Part shown: one piece after another, positions 53,845 through 63,018 of the stretch | Layout: each line of letters starts with the position of its first letter | How positions within the stretch are numbered: the first letter of the stretch is position 1 | Source of the DNA: Stenotrophomonas oahuensis | Lineage (GTDB): Bacteria; Pseudomonadota; Gammaproteobacteria; Xanthomonadales; Xanthomonadaceae | Assembly (NCBI RefSeq): GCF_031834595.1 | Contig: NZ_CP115541.1 | Location: 1,771,001-1,835,000, forward strand | DNA length: 64,000 nt | Direction: 5' to 3' | Notes under the pieces: model-generated | Database searches by the model: none | Seen by the model: only the letters and a program-made list of their open reading frames with translations | Told to the model about the DNA's origin: nothing | Position numbers and translations under genes: made by a program

Positions 53845-55005
53845 GTGTCCCTCCAGACCACGCTGCCGTACTTCGCCCGCCCGGACCTGCTTGAGAGCGT
53901 CACCCGGCTGTTGCTCTCCGGCGCGAACGTTACCCTGTTCGCGCCTCGGCGGCATGGCAAAACCTCGTTTGTCCGCTATGACCTGCTGCCGGCGCTGCAC
54001 GAAGCCGGCTGGTTTGCTGCGCGCATCGATCTCTGGCGCAACCGTGACAATCCCGAGCTCGGTCTGGTGGAAGGGCTGGAGGCCGTTGCCTATGCCACGC
54101 CGCCGCGCAGTGCGCTGATGCGTCCCATGAATCTGTCTTCCCTGCGGGCCACGTTCAAAGTGCCAGGGGTGGATATTCAAGGGAACTGGTCGCCGGCAAC
54201 CGGGCCAACGCCGCACCCGGAGGCCAGCCTTGAGAACCGCCTTGCCAATGCGCTGCATCTGATTGCAGAGCGCGGTACGCATTCCTTGATTGCGCTGGAC
54301 GAGTTCCAGGCGTTGGCGGACAAGGGCTCCGACAACTTCGTGGCCGCGTTCCGCACCGCGCTTCAGGACGTCGAGGGGCGGCTGAGTGTTTTCTTTACCG
54401 GCTCGTCCCGCGACGGTCTGATGCGACTGTTCCACCGGGCCCGGGCACCGTTGTTCAGGTCCGCCGAATCACTCACCCTGCCCAACCTCGGTGACGGCTT
54501 CGTGGATTCCCGGGCGGACTATCTGGACGAAGTGGCGGGAGTAAAGGTAGATCGCGATGCACTGAAGCTGTTCTTCCCGCGCCTCTGCTACACCCCGCTG
54601 TTCCTCAACGAAATCGTGCGGATCATGCTGGTCAGAGGAAATGCAGATCTCGATGCTGCGGTCCACGAGTGGTATCGCGCAAAGTTCGATGACTATTATG
54701 CCCAGTGGTTCGCCGCGCTGCAGGACGTGGAGTCTGCGGTGATGGTGTGGCTTGCCACCAGCGGGCAGAAGACCGTGAATAGCGAAGAAGCACGCGAGGC
54801 CATACGGCAGTACATCGAGGCAGACGCAGTGCCTACCACCTCGCGCGTGCAGACCGCCATCCGCCGCCTGACAGGCGAACAAGCGCTTGAACCGACCGGG
54901 GTCAATGGCGAGTACGAAATCGCAGATCAGGGCCTGCAGATTGTGCTGAGCAATGCGGTGAACCAGGATTTATTCAGAGCGTGCGTGAAGCGCCGCGCCG
55001 CCTGA
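53845..55005 (+). CDS. Solitary P-loop ATPase (archaeal ATPase/STAND-like)
   Basis: A 386-residue AAA-type ATPase. Walker A is LFAPRRHGKTS, with Lys39. LIALDEFQALADKG is Walker B with the DE pair, and VFFTGSSRDGLMRLF follows as a sensor-like strand. The C-terminal part from about residue 225 is helical and looks like a winged-helix region (VQTAIRRLTGEQALEPTGVN). This type resembles the archaeal-ATPase family, whose members are often found alone in genomes and near mobile genes; partner and function are unknown. GTG start with AAGGA seven bases upstream. It is followed by a SMAG element. Confidence 0.8.
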   Translation: MSLQTTLPYFARPDLLESVTRLLLSGANVTLFAPRRHGKTSFVRYDLLPALHEAGWFAARIDLWRNRDNPELGLVEGLEAVAYATPPRSALMRPMNLSSLRATFKVPGVDIQGNWSPATGPTPHPEASLENRLANALHLIAERGTHSLIALDEFQALADKGSDNFVAAFRTALQDVEGRLSVFFTGSSRDGLMRLFHRARAPLFRSAESLTLPNLGDGFVDSRADYLDEVAGVKVDRDALKLFFPRLCYTPLFLNEIVRIMLVRGNADLDAAVHEWYRAKFDDYYAQWFAALQDVESAVMVWLATSGQKTVNSEEAREAIRQYIEADAVPTTSRVQTAIRRLTGEQALEPTGVNGEYEIADQGLQIVLSNAVNQDLFRACVKRRAA

Positions 55006-55021
55006 TCGCACAGCCAACGCC

Positions 55022-55044
55022 GTAGAGCCACGCCCTGCGTGGCT
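55022..55044 (+). repeat. SMAG stem-loop
   Basis: GTAGAGCCACGCCCTGCGTG form, 17 bases after the ATPase gene. Confidence 0.85.
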
Positions 55045-55093
55045 GCGCTCACCCATCTCCCGGCAGACGCGCATGGTGCGTCACAACGCGCGC

Positions 55094-55495
55094 CTACTCC
55101 GCAACGAACGTAACCGGCACCCGCACCCGGCTCCGAATCGGTTTGCCCCCTTCCTGCGCGGGCGTGAAACGCCAGGCGGCCGCCGCCTCAATTGCGGCAG
55201 CGTCCAGCTTGGGGTAGCCGCTGGATCTATCCATCGCCACTTTGGAAATTGCCCCTTCCGGATCCACGTCCAGGACGAGTACCACCGTGCCTGACTCATA
55301 GTCATCGGCCGACCCGGTCGGATAGCGCGGCGGCGGGTTGTATACGGCCTGCGGGAAGACAAAGTCGGACTGCGGCGGGACAGGTGGAGGAGGCGGCGGA
55401 GCCTCCGCCAATACGGTGCCGCTGATGGCCAGCAGCAACACTGGAAGCAGTCGCCCCACGCCTTTGCGCCCGCTCGAAACTCTGATGGCATCCAT
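55094..55495 (-). CDS. TonB C-terminal domain protein
   Basis: A 133-residue exported protein with a signal (LLPVLLLAISGTVLAEA), a proline run PPPPPPVPP, and a TonB C-terminal domain: YNPPPRYPTG, SGTVVLVLDVDPEGAISKVA, SGYPKLDAAAIEAAAAWRFT and PIRSRVRVPVTF. It lacks the long proline spacer and the N-terminal anchor of true TonB, so it may be an accessory periplasmic TonB-like protein. The downstream side (minus direction) ends near the SMAG element. Confidence 0.85.
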   Translation of the reverse strand: MDAIRVSSGRKGVGRLLPVLLLAISGTVLAEAPPPPPPVPPQSDFVFPQAVYNPPPRYPTGSADDYESGTVVLVLDVDPEGAISKVAMDRSSGYPKLDAAAIEAAAAWRFTPAQEGGKPIRSRVRVPVTFVAE

Positions 55496-55590
55496 GCGTC
55501 ACAACCTTCCTATGGGTGGGATAAGCGGCAATGTTATCGTGCTGGACCCTGATTCCAACCGTCGTCAGCGCTGACACCACGAGGCTTTCC

Positions 55591-56643
55591 GTGCCACCCC
55601 GCCGCACCCCCGCTGGCTCCCGCACACCGGTCACACTGCAGACCGTAGCCGACCGCGTGGGTGTTTCCACCATGACCGTCTCCAACGTGATACACGGCCG
55701 TGGCAAGGTGGGTGCGGAAACGCGTGCGCGCGTCAAGGAAGCTGTTCGCGTGACGGGCTATGTGCCCAACATGGCCGCGCGGCGCTTGGCCGGGGTGGCC
55801 GGCACGCGATTGGGGCTGCTCTACCCCGATGTGCGCTCGCCGTTCCTTACCGAGGTTCTGCTTGCCGCACTGGCCAGTGCAAACGCCGTGGGGGCACAGT
55901 TGGTGGTGCGCGAAGGACGAGCGGCAACCCTGGAACATGCCGAGAAGCTGGTGGTGGAGGCCATCGAGGGGGGCGCGGAAGGGCTGCTGCTGGTGCCGCC
56001 CTACGCGGAACTGCTCGCAGGTTCCGAAACGTTCCTGCGCCTGGGTATTCCATCTACCGCCATCGCCGGCGCGGCACCGCTACACGGCATGCAGACCCTT
56101 CGCATCGACAATCGCGGTGCGGCTGATCAGCTCACCTCTCATCTGCTACAGGCGGGGCATCATCGAATTGCCTTCATCACCGGGCCGATGGATCACGGCG
56201 ACAGCCAGCAGCGCCTGCTGGGATTCCAGGACGCGATGCATCGTGCTGCTCTGCCCATCGACCCTGCGTCCGTCCGTGCGGGTCGCTTCTGCTTCCAGTC
56301 CGGCTGCGAGGCCGCCGAAGCGCTGCTGGCCGCATCTTCCCGGCCCACTGCCATCGTCGCCAGCAATGACGACATGGCGCTGGGAGTGCTCTGGGTCGCC
56401 CAGCGCGCCGGCCTGCGGCTGCCCGACGATCTTTCGGTGGTGGCATTCGACGACACCGCGGCGTCCCGCCGCGCCTGGCCTCCACTGACCGTGATCGCCC
56501 AACCCATGGCGAGCATGACGGATGCCGCCGTGGCGGCACTGATCAACACCTTGTCAGGGAAGGCCGAGCTGCCCTCCGGTGAATGGGTGCTGCCCTACGA
56601 ACTGCTTGTTCGCACGTCCTCAGCTCCACCGTCCCGACGATAG
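55591..56643 (+). CDS. LacI-family transcriptional regulator
   Basis: A 350-residue LacI-type repressor. Helix-turn-helix VTLQTVADRVGVSTMTVSNV and hinge helix YVPNMAARRLAG are at about residues 12-60, followed by a periplasmic-binding-like sugar domain (TRLGLLYPDVRSPFLTEVLL, AFITGPMDHGDSQQRLLGFQ, SNDDMALGVLWVAQRAGLRL). It starts at GTG with GAGG upstream. The GH3 beta-glucosidase gene follows after 64 bases that contain a LacI-type operator, so it probably controls that gene in response to a beta-glucoside. Effector unknown. Confidence 0.93.
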   Translation: MPPRRTPAGSRTPVTLQTVADRVGVSTMTVSNVIHGRGKVGAETRARVKEAVRVTGYVPNMAARRLAGVAGTRLGLLYPDVRSPFLTEVLLAALASANAVGAQLVVREGRAATLEHAEKLVVEAIEGGAEGLLLVPPYAELLAGSETFLRLGIPSTAIAGAAPLHGMQTLRIDNRGAADQLTSHLLQAGHHRIAFITGPMDHGDSQQRLLGFQDAMHRAALPIDPASVRAGRFCFQSGCEAAEALLAASSRPTAIVASNDDMALGVLWVAQRAGLRLPDDLSVVAFDDTAASRRAWPPLTVIAQPMASMTDAAVAALINTLSGKAELPSGEWVLPYELLVRTSSAPPSRR

Positions 56644-56682
56644 GGGTGGAGGTTTAGCGATCAACCCGCTTTCATTGTCCTC

Positions 56683-56698
56683 ATGTAAGCGTTTTCAT
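56683..56698. promoter_or_regulatory. LacI-type operator
   Basis: ATGTAAGCGTTTTCAT is an interrupted palindrome with the AA-CG-TT core typical of LacI-family sites; half-sites match at six of eight positions. It lies nine bases before the GH3 start and next to its GAGG ribosome site. Confidence 0.7.
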
Positions 56699-56707
56699 GA
56701 GGTTTAA

Positions 56708-58870
56708 ATGAGCATTCGTATCGATGCGCTGATGGCGCAGATGACGGTGGAAGAGAAAGTGGGGCAGCTCAATGTCACCGCCGACATGGTTCGGCCGTTC
56801 GCACCGGACATCAACCCGGTCGCCAACGAGCAGAATGCCGACCAGGTGCTGCAGCTGATCCGAGACGGCAAGGTCGGTTCGCTGTTCAACGGCAAGGGAA
56901 AGCACGGCGCAGTGGAGCTGCAGCGGGTGGCGGTGAAAGAGAGCCGGCTTGGGATTCCGGTCATTCTGGCCGCCGATGTGATTCATGGCATGAGCACGGT
57001 ATTCCCCATTCCGCTGGGCGAAACCGCCAGCTTCGAGCCGGACCTGGCCCGCCGTACGGCACGGGCCACGGCGGTGGAAGCCACAGCACAGGCGATCCAC
57101 TGGACCTACGCACCGGCCATCGACGTCACCCGCGATCAGCGCTGGAGCCGTGGCGCGGAAGGCACCGGCGAGGACACGCTGGTGGCTTGCCGGTTTGGTG
57201 CTGCACGCGTGCAGGGCTTCCAAGGCGAGACGCTCACCGCCGAAGACGCCTTGCTCGCCACCGCCAAGCATTACGTGGCATACGGGGCCAGCCTGGCAGG
57301 TCTGGACTACAACACCGTGGACATCGCACCGCAGACGCTGCGTGACGTGCATCTGCCGCCGTTCCAAGCGGCCGTGAACGCGGGCGTAGCCAGCGTGATG
57401 AGTTCCTTCAACGACATCAACGGCGTGCCGGCCAGCGCCAACAAGCCGCTGCTGGTGGACGTGCTGCGGGGGGAATGGAAGTTCAACGGCATCACCATTT
57501 CCGACTACACCTCGGAAATGGAACTGGTCGCCCACGGCTACGCCGAAGACATGAAGGATGCGGTGCTGAAAGCCTTCATGGCCGGCTTGGACCTGAGCCT
57601 GCAGAGCGGGCTGTATCTGGAACACCTGCCGGCGCTGGTCAAAGAAGGGCAGGTGCCGATGTGGCGGCTGGATCAGGCCGTGCGGCGCATGCTGGAACTC
57701 AAAGAACGCATCGGTCTGTTGGATGATCCGTATCGTTCGCTGCGCATGCAAGACATCACCGCAGAGCAGCTGGAACAGCACGAAGACCTGGCACGCGAAT
57801 CCGCGAAGCGCTCCATCGTCATGCTGAAGAATGAAAGCCGCGTGCTGCCCTTGAAAAAGTCGGGCCAGCGCATTGCGGTGATTGGTCCATTTGGTCGAGA
57901 CCGCGACAACATTGAAGGCTGCTGGACATTGTTCGGCGACGCGTCGCGCTATGTATCGCTCGAAGACGGCCTGCGCGCGGCCGTGACCGACGAAAGTGAC
58001 CTGACCTTTGTCGATGGCTGCGGGCTGGAAGAGGGGATCGAAGGCGGTATTGAAGCGGCCATCGCGGCGGCGCGACAGGCCGACGTGGTCATCCTGGCGT
58101 TGGGTGAACCTCAACGCTATTCCGGTGAGGCTCAGTCGCGCATTGAGATCACTTTGCCCGCCGTCCAGCAGCGCCTAGCGGATGCTATCTCGGATGCAGG
58201 AAAGCCGGTCGTGGCCTTGATCCGTAATGGACGTGCACTGGCGCTGCACGGCGGTGTGCGCAAAGCTGACGCCCTGCTCATTACCTGGTTCCTGGGCTCG
58301 CAGACCGGTCATGCCACGGCCGATGTCCTGTTCGGCGATTACAGCCCGTCCGGTCGCCTGCCGGTTTCCTTCCCGCAGGCATCCGGCCAACAGCCGTACT
58401 ACTACAACCATCCGCGCACCGGTCGTCCAGAGCTGCCTGACATCAAAGAATTCAAGACGCGCTGGCGCGAGATCCCGCACGAAGCGCTGTATCCGTTCGG
58501 GCATGGGCTCACGTATGGAGACGTGCGCTACAACGCGACCGAGCTCAACGCGGACGTGATGCCACGTGGTGGGTCCATTTGTGTAAGCGCCACTGTGACA
58601 AATGCGGGCGAGCGGGTGATCGAGGAAGTAGTGCAGCTCTACATCCACGATCGCGTTGCCAGCCGGGTACGTCCCGTGCGCGAACTGAAGGGGTTCGAAA
58701 AGATCGCCATCGAGCCAGGGCAGTCGGTGGAGGTTTCGTTCGAGATCAACGAAAGCATGCTGGAGTTCACGGACGTGGATGGCGTGCGCCGTGCGGAGCC
58801 TGGTGCGTTCGATGTATGGATCGCGCCGTCCTGCGTGGCTGGTACGCCGGGAAGATTTACGTTGGCGTAG
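56708..58870 (+). CDS. GH3 beta-glucosidase, no signal peptide
   Basis: A 720-residue glycoside hydrolase family 3 enzyme. It starts MSIRIDALMAQMTVEEKVGQ without an export signal, so it should be cytoplasmic. Segments are TYAPAIDVTRDQRWSRGAEG, the nucleophile Asp266 in TISDYTSEMELVAHG, the C-terminal GH3 domain (IAVIGPFGRDRDNIEGCW, ALGEPQRYSGEAQSRIEITL) and a fibronectin III-like domain from about 620 (SATVTNAGERVIEEVVQLYI). E. coli BglX is periplasmic with a signal; this form fits intracellular cleavage of imported oligosaccharides. It is probably regulated by the LacI gene just upstream. Confidence 0.94.
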   Translation: MSIRIDALMAQMTVEEKVGQLNVTADMVRPFAPDINPVANEQNADQVLQLIRDGKVGSLFNGKGKHGAVELQRVAVKESRLGIPVILAADVIHGMSTVFPIPLGETASFEPDLARRTARATAVEATAQAIHWTYAPAIDVTRDQRWSRGAEGTGEDTLVACRFGAARVQGFQGETLTAEDALLATAKHYVAYGASLAGLDYNTVDIAPQTLRDVHLPPFQAAVNAGVASVMSSFNDINGVPASANKPLLVDVLRGEWKFNGITISDYTSEMELVAHGYAEDMKDAVLKAFMAGLDLSLQSGLYLEHLPALVKEGQVPMWRLDQAVRRMLELKERIGLLDDPYRSLRMQDITAEQLEQHEDLARESAKRSIVMLKNESRVLPLKKSGQRIAVIGPFGRDRDNIEGCWTLFGDASRYVSLEDGLRAAVTDESDLTFVDGCGLEEGIEGGIEAAIAAARQADVVILALGEPQRYSGEAQSRIEITLPAVQQRLADAISDAGKPVVALIRNGRALALHGGVRKADALLITWFLGSQTGHATADVLFGDYSPSGRLPVSFPQASGQQPYYYNHPRTGRPELPDIKEFKTRWREIPHEALYPFGHGLTYGDVRYNATELNADVMPRGGSICVSATVTNAGERVIEEVVQLYIHDRVASRVRPVRELKGFEKIAIEPGQSVEVSFEINESMLEFTDVDGVRRAEPGAFDVWIAPSCVAGTPGRFTLA

Positions 58871-58881
58871 CCTTCCAGCGC

Positions 58882-58988
58882 GTAGAGCCACGCCCTGCGT
58901 GGCTGAAGTCCCGGCAGCCACGCGTACCACGCAGGGCGTGGTACCTACGGATGAGGAGTTACCGCAGACGCGCATGGCGCGTCTCTAC
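58882..58988. repeat. Three SMAG stem-loops in a gene-free gap
   Basis: Direct copy 58882-58904 (GTAGAGCCACGCCCTGCGTG), inverted copy 58924-58948 (ending CTAC) and inverted variant 58966-58988 built on AGACGCGC/GCGCGTCT. The 294-base gap from 58871 to 59164 holds only these and the promoter region of the M48 gene. Confidence 0.87.
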
Positions 58989-59164
58989 AAGGACGAAAGC
59001 ACCCGGCTATCGTCCCATTTGTTAGACCTGCCATTTTGGCCATCCCCGAGATGGCACCCGCCCCCCACACCGTGCACAATCCCCGAATACCGGGCATGAC
59101 GCCCGGTCCACTCCGCGTCACGTCCGGGGGGACGGCACGGAGCACGACAACAGGGGGATACACC

Positions 59165-62100
59165 ATGGATTCGCTCTATCCGGCGGGGCCGTCGGCCGTG
59201 CCTGCACAGCTCACCGCGCCCAGCTCCGCCTACCGCCGCCACGCCTGGCTGGCAGTGGCCGGTCTGCTTGTTTTCGCCGGCGCGTACTTTGCCTTGATGG
59301 GCTGGTTCGGCTGGACCGCCTTCCGCATGCTGCGCACGCTGCTGTCTGGCGAGGGCGGCAGCGCGCTGGTCAATGCCATCGTCGGCGGCTGCGCGCTGTT
59401 CCTGGCCGTGTTCATGGCCAAGGGCCTGATCTTCCTCAAGCGCGGCAAGGCCTCCAAAGACCTGGAGCTGAAGCCGGCCGACCAGCCGGAGCTGTTCGCC
59501 TTTCTGCACCGCCTGGCCGACGAGGCCGGCGCGCCGCGACCGAATCGGGTGTATCTGTCGCCACGCGTCAACGCCGGCGTGTTCTACGACCTGTCGCTGG
59601 TCAATCTGCTGTTCCCCTCGCGCAAGAACCTAGACATCGGTCTGGCGCTGGTGAACGTGCTGAACCTCACCGAATTCAAGGCAGTGCTGGGGCACGAGTT
59701 CGGCCACTTCGCGCAGCGCACGATGGCGGTCGGCCGCTGGGTCTACATCGCCCACCAGGTCGCTACCCAGTTGGTGGCGCGGCGCGATGCGCTGGACAGT
59801 TTCCTGGCCGGCCTGTCGCGCACCGATTTCCGCGTCGCGTGGGTCGGCTGGACGCTGTCGATCATCATCTGGGCGATCCGCTCGCTGGTGGATACCGCCT
59901 TCAGCGTGGTGACCCTGTCCGAACGCGCACTCTCGCGCGAGATGGAATACCAGGCCGATCTGGTCGCCGCCTCACTGGCCGGCAGTGATGCGCTGGTGCA
60001 TGCGCTGCACCGCCTGGGCGCGGCCGACGAAGCCTGGGACCGCACGCTGGGCTTCGCCTCGCGCGAATTCGAGGCCGGCCGCGCGGTGGCCGACCTGTTC
60101 GCGGTGCAGACGCGCATGATCGCCAACCTGCGCCGGGTGACGCCGGACCCCATGTATGCCGATCCGCCGGAGCTGCCCGAGCACGAGCGTGAGCTGCATC
60201 GGGTGTTCCGCAACGAGATGGTGCGCGCACCGCAGATGTGGTCCACGCATCCGGCGAATGCAGATCGCGAAAACAACCTGAAGCGCCGCTACGTGGCGGC
60301 GGTGATCGACGAGCGCCCGGCGATGCTGCTGTTCCGCGACGCTGACGGGCTGAAGCACCGGCTTTCCCGCGACATGCTGCGCGAGACGCCGCCAGCATTC
60401 GCCGACACGGCCGACTCGCTGGACCGGCTGGATGCGGAGTTCGAAGTCCGTGCCCTGCACCAGCGTTACCAGGGCACCTATCTGCGCCGCTCGTTCCTGC
60501 GCAATGTGGCGACGCCTGCCGAGCTGTTCCTCGCCTCACTGCCGTCGCTGGAGAACGCCGCGCTGCGCGAGCGCATCTGCGCACTGTACGCACCCGCCCA
60601 TGGCGAGGCACTGCAGAGCCTGAAGCGTTTGGAGGAAGAGCGCGCCACCCTGGACGCCGCCCGTGCAGGCCACCTGCGCGCATCCGGCAACCGCGTGCAC
60701 TGGCGCGACCAGACGCTGGACACCAAGCGGCTGGCCCCGGCTATAGCAACCTTGGATGCGGAGATCGCATCGCTGCGGCAGGCGGTGTTCCTGCACGACC
60801 AGGAGTGCCGCAGCCTGCATCGGCTGGCCGCACGCCGCAATGGTCATGGTTGGGAGGAACTGCTGGAGGGCCAGGTCAGCCTGATGCACTTCTGCGAACA
60901 CGTCGAGGCCGATCTGCGCGATGTGTACGGCGTGTACGTCAATACCATGCACGTGGTGACCGCCGACAACCGGGTTTCCGGGAAAGAACTGCGCCGGCTG
61001 ATCGCGGCCGCCAACATGACTCAGCGGGCCCTGGCCGTCGTCTACGACTACGCGCGCGTCTGTCATGTTGATGAAACCGTCATCGAACACGGCGGCCAGC
61101 CGCTGCAGGAATCGCTGGGAGAATTCGGCCTGGCCCCGGCTACGGAACAGAACATCAACGACTGGGTCCGCAAGGTGGGCAGCTGGGTCGAACACACCTG
61201 TGCGGTGCTGTCCCGCCTGCGCGCCGCTACGCTGGAAGCGCTGCTGGCCAACGAAGATGCCGCTGTGGACCGTCTGGATGCCGGAGAGGTGGTACCCACC
61301 GCGCCAGAGCCTTCGCGGGTGCCGAAGGACTACCCGGTGCTGCTGCCGGGCAAGGAACGCAAGCTGCAGACCAAGCTGGGATTGTGGGACAGGTTCCAGA
61401 CGGCGGATGGCTGGGTCGCCAGCGTCGCGCGCGGCGCGGTGGCGGCGGCCATCGTCATCGGCGTCCTGGTGCTGGGCATGCACACCGGCACCGCCACGGT
61501 CTCGGTGTACAACGGCCTGGCCATTCCGGTGCGGGTCACCATCGACGGAAGCAGCGTCAACCTGGACCCGCTGCAAAGCACCGCGATGGATGTGGATCCC
61601 GGCGCGACCCACAAAGTGGAGAGCCACACTGCAGATGGGCAGCTGATCGAGTCCTTCGACAGCGAGCGCATCTCCGGCCGTCCGCACTTCACCTACAACG
61701 TGGCCGGTGCAGCACCGCTGGTGGAGTGGACGGCTGTCTACGGCAACGTGAAAGAGCAGGCCGAGCGCAAGCTGGGTGCGCAGCGCTGGCTGGCTACCAG
61801 CGTCGACTTCGTGCTGAAGACGCCGCCAGAAACGATCCAGACCAGTGAGTATGAGAGCGGCGGCACCCGCTCCGTGCTGTCGGCCGTAGGCGACGTGGCT
61901 CCGCACCACCAGACTGGCCTGGTCGACAACGACGAACAGCGCAAAGCCATGATCCTCGCGCATGCGCGTTGGGATGCGCCGGAGTCGCAGCACCTGATCA
62001 TGTGGCTGGGGATGGCGTCGACCTATCCGGACGCCCTGCAGAGCCTCATCGCCGAGCGGCTGAAGCGGAATGCCGAGGACGTTGTCACCTTGCGAATGGA

Positions 62101-62986
62101 ACAGGAGCTCAGCACGGGTAACGCGCACGCGGCCACCTGTGCGCGCCAGCAGCAGGCGGCGGCGGAAAAGCCGGAGTCTTCGGCGCTGGCCTATCTGGCG
62201 GTGCGCTGCACGGCCGACGGCCCGGCGCAGGATGAGGCGTTCCTCGCAGGGCACCGTCGCTGGCCGGACCAGCCCTGGTTCGCACTGGCGGCGGGCCACA
62301 CGCTGGCCGCGCGCAATGATTGGACCGGTGCCAACGAGATGCTGACGAAGGCGGCCGCCGCACCGCAACTTGCCGAGGTAGCGTCCGTGGAGCTGGCCCG
62401 GGTCAAGCGCATGCTGGGCAGCAGCGCGCAGGAGCTGGCGTCGCTGGCGGAGCAGTCGTCGTTCGTGGCGCGCATGCTGGCGTTCGAAAGCGAGGAAGTG
62501 GTCGGCTCTCCGTTTGAAGCCTACCTGCAGCTCGACCGCGGAGAGTACGAGCGCGCGTTGGGCCTGGCGCAGGTGGATGCTGACCTGTTGACGCGCCTTG
62601 TCCCTCTGGTTGCGGCTTCCGACGGTGCCCCCGGCGAATGGGCCCAGAAGGCACTGGCGATGCCGGTGGCGGACGACGTGGACTCCGATTCGGCATGGAC
62701 CCTGTGGGCCCTGGCGCTGCGCCACGGCCGCAACGAAGCGGCGTGGCGCGAGAAGGTGCTGGCCACCGATGCCAGCGAGGCCGCGCGCGTGGTCGCGTTC
62801 GCTGACGCAGTGCGCGCGAATGCATCCGTGCAACAGGCCGAGGCGGCGCTGGGCAACGTGAGCTCCACCAACCGTGGCTACGCCTATACCGTCGCCGCCG
62901 TGCTGCGCGGTAAGGACTGCCCGCAAGCGTGGCGCGAAGGTGCCAAACGTCTGCTTTTCGGCTACGAACGCCCCCACCTCACGTAG
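59165..62986 (+). CDS. Very large membrane M48 metallopeptidase
   Basis: A 1273-residue protein with an M48-type protease domain. Zinc motif HEFGH is at residues 177-181 in LGHEFGHFAQRT, and the third ligand Glu is in REMEYQADLVAASL. Transmembrane segments are at about 33-57, 75-95, 215-240 and 755-775 (AVAAAIVIGVLVLGMHTG). The last 500 residues have beta-rich (VSVYNGLAIPVRVTIDGSSV) and helical TPR-like (AYLAVRCTADGPAQDEAFLA) regions. M48 proteases usually span only about 300-500 residues. The TAG stop is supplied by a SMAG element. The ATG at 59165 is preceded by AGGGGGAT. Substrate unknown; membrane protein quality control is likely. Confidence 0.85.
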   Translation: MDSLYPAGPSAVPAQLTAPSSAYRRHAWLAVAGLLVFAGAYFALMGWFGWTAFRMLRTLLSGEGGSALVNAIVGGCALFLAVFMAKGLIFLKRGKASKDLELKPADQPELFAFLHRLADEAGAPRPNRVYLSPRVNAGVFYDLSLVNLLFPSRKNLDIGLALVNVLNLTEFKAVLGHEFGHFAQRTMAVGRWVYIAHQVATQLVARRDALDSFLAGLSRTDFRVAWVGWTLSIIIWAIRSLVDTAFSVVTLSERALSREMEYQADLVAASLAGSDALVHALHRLGAADEAWDRTLGFASREFEAGRAVADLFAVQTRMIANLRRVTPDPMYADPPELPEHERELHRVFRNEMVRAPQMWSTHPANADRENNLKRRYVAAVIDERPAMLLFRDADGLKHRLSRDMLRETPPAFADTADSLDRLDAEFEVRALHQRYQGTYLRRSFLRNVATPAELFLASLPSLENAALRERICALYAPAHGEALQSLKRLEEERATLDAARAGHLRASGNRVHWRDQTLDTKRLAPAIATLDAEIASLRQAVFLHDQECRSLHRLAARRNGHGWEELLEGQVSLMHFCEHVEADLRDVYGVYVNTMHVVTADNRVSGKELRRLIAAANMTQRALAVVYDYARVCHVDETVIEHGGQPLQESLGEFGLAPATEQNINDWVRKVGSWVEHTCAVLSRLRAATLEALLANEDAAVDRLDAGEVVPTAPEPSRVPKDYPVLLPGKERKLQTKLGLWDRFQTADGWVASVARGAVAAAIVIGVLVLGMHTGTATVSVYNGLAIPVRVTIDGSSVNLDPLQSTAMDVDPGATHKVESHTADGQLIESFDSERISGRPHFTYNVAGAAPLVEWTAVYGNVKEQAERKLGAQRWLATSVDFVLKTPPETIQTSEYESGGTRSVLSAVGDVAPHHQTGLVDNDEQRKAMILAHARWDAPESQHLIMWLGMASTYPDALQSLIAERLKRNAEDVVTLRMEQELSTGNAHAATCARQQQAAAEKPESSALAYLAVRCTADGPAQDEAFLAGHRRWPDQPWFALAAGHTLAARNDWTGANEMLTKAAAAPQLAEVASVELARVKRMLGSSAQELASLAEQSSFVARMLAFESEEVVGSPFEAYLQLDRGEYERALGLAQVDADLLTRLVPLVAASDGAPGEWAQKALAMPVADDVDSDSAWTLWALALRHGRNEAAWREKVLATDASEAARVVAFADAVRANASVQQAEAALGNVSSTNRGYAYTVAAVLRGKDCPQAWREGAKRLLFGYERPHLT

Positions 62987-63005
62987 AGCCATGCCCTGCG
63001 TGGCT
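62983..63005 (+). repeat. SMAG stem-loop that contains a stop codon
   Basis: GTAGAGCCATGCCCTGCGTG form. Its GTAG head provides the TAG stop (62984-62986) of the M48 gene, and its end lies 14 bases before the DUF2314 ATG. Confidence 0.85.
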
Positions 63006-63018
63006 GGACCATCCCCAG

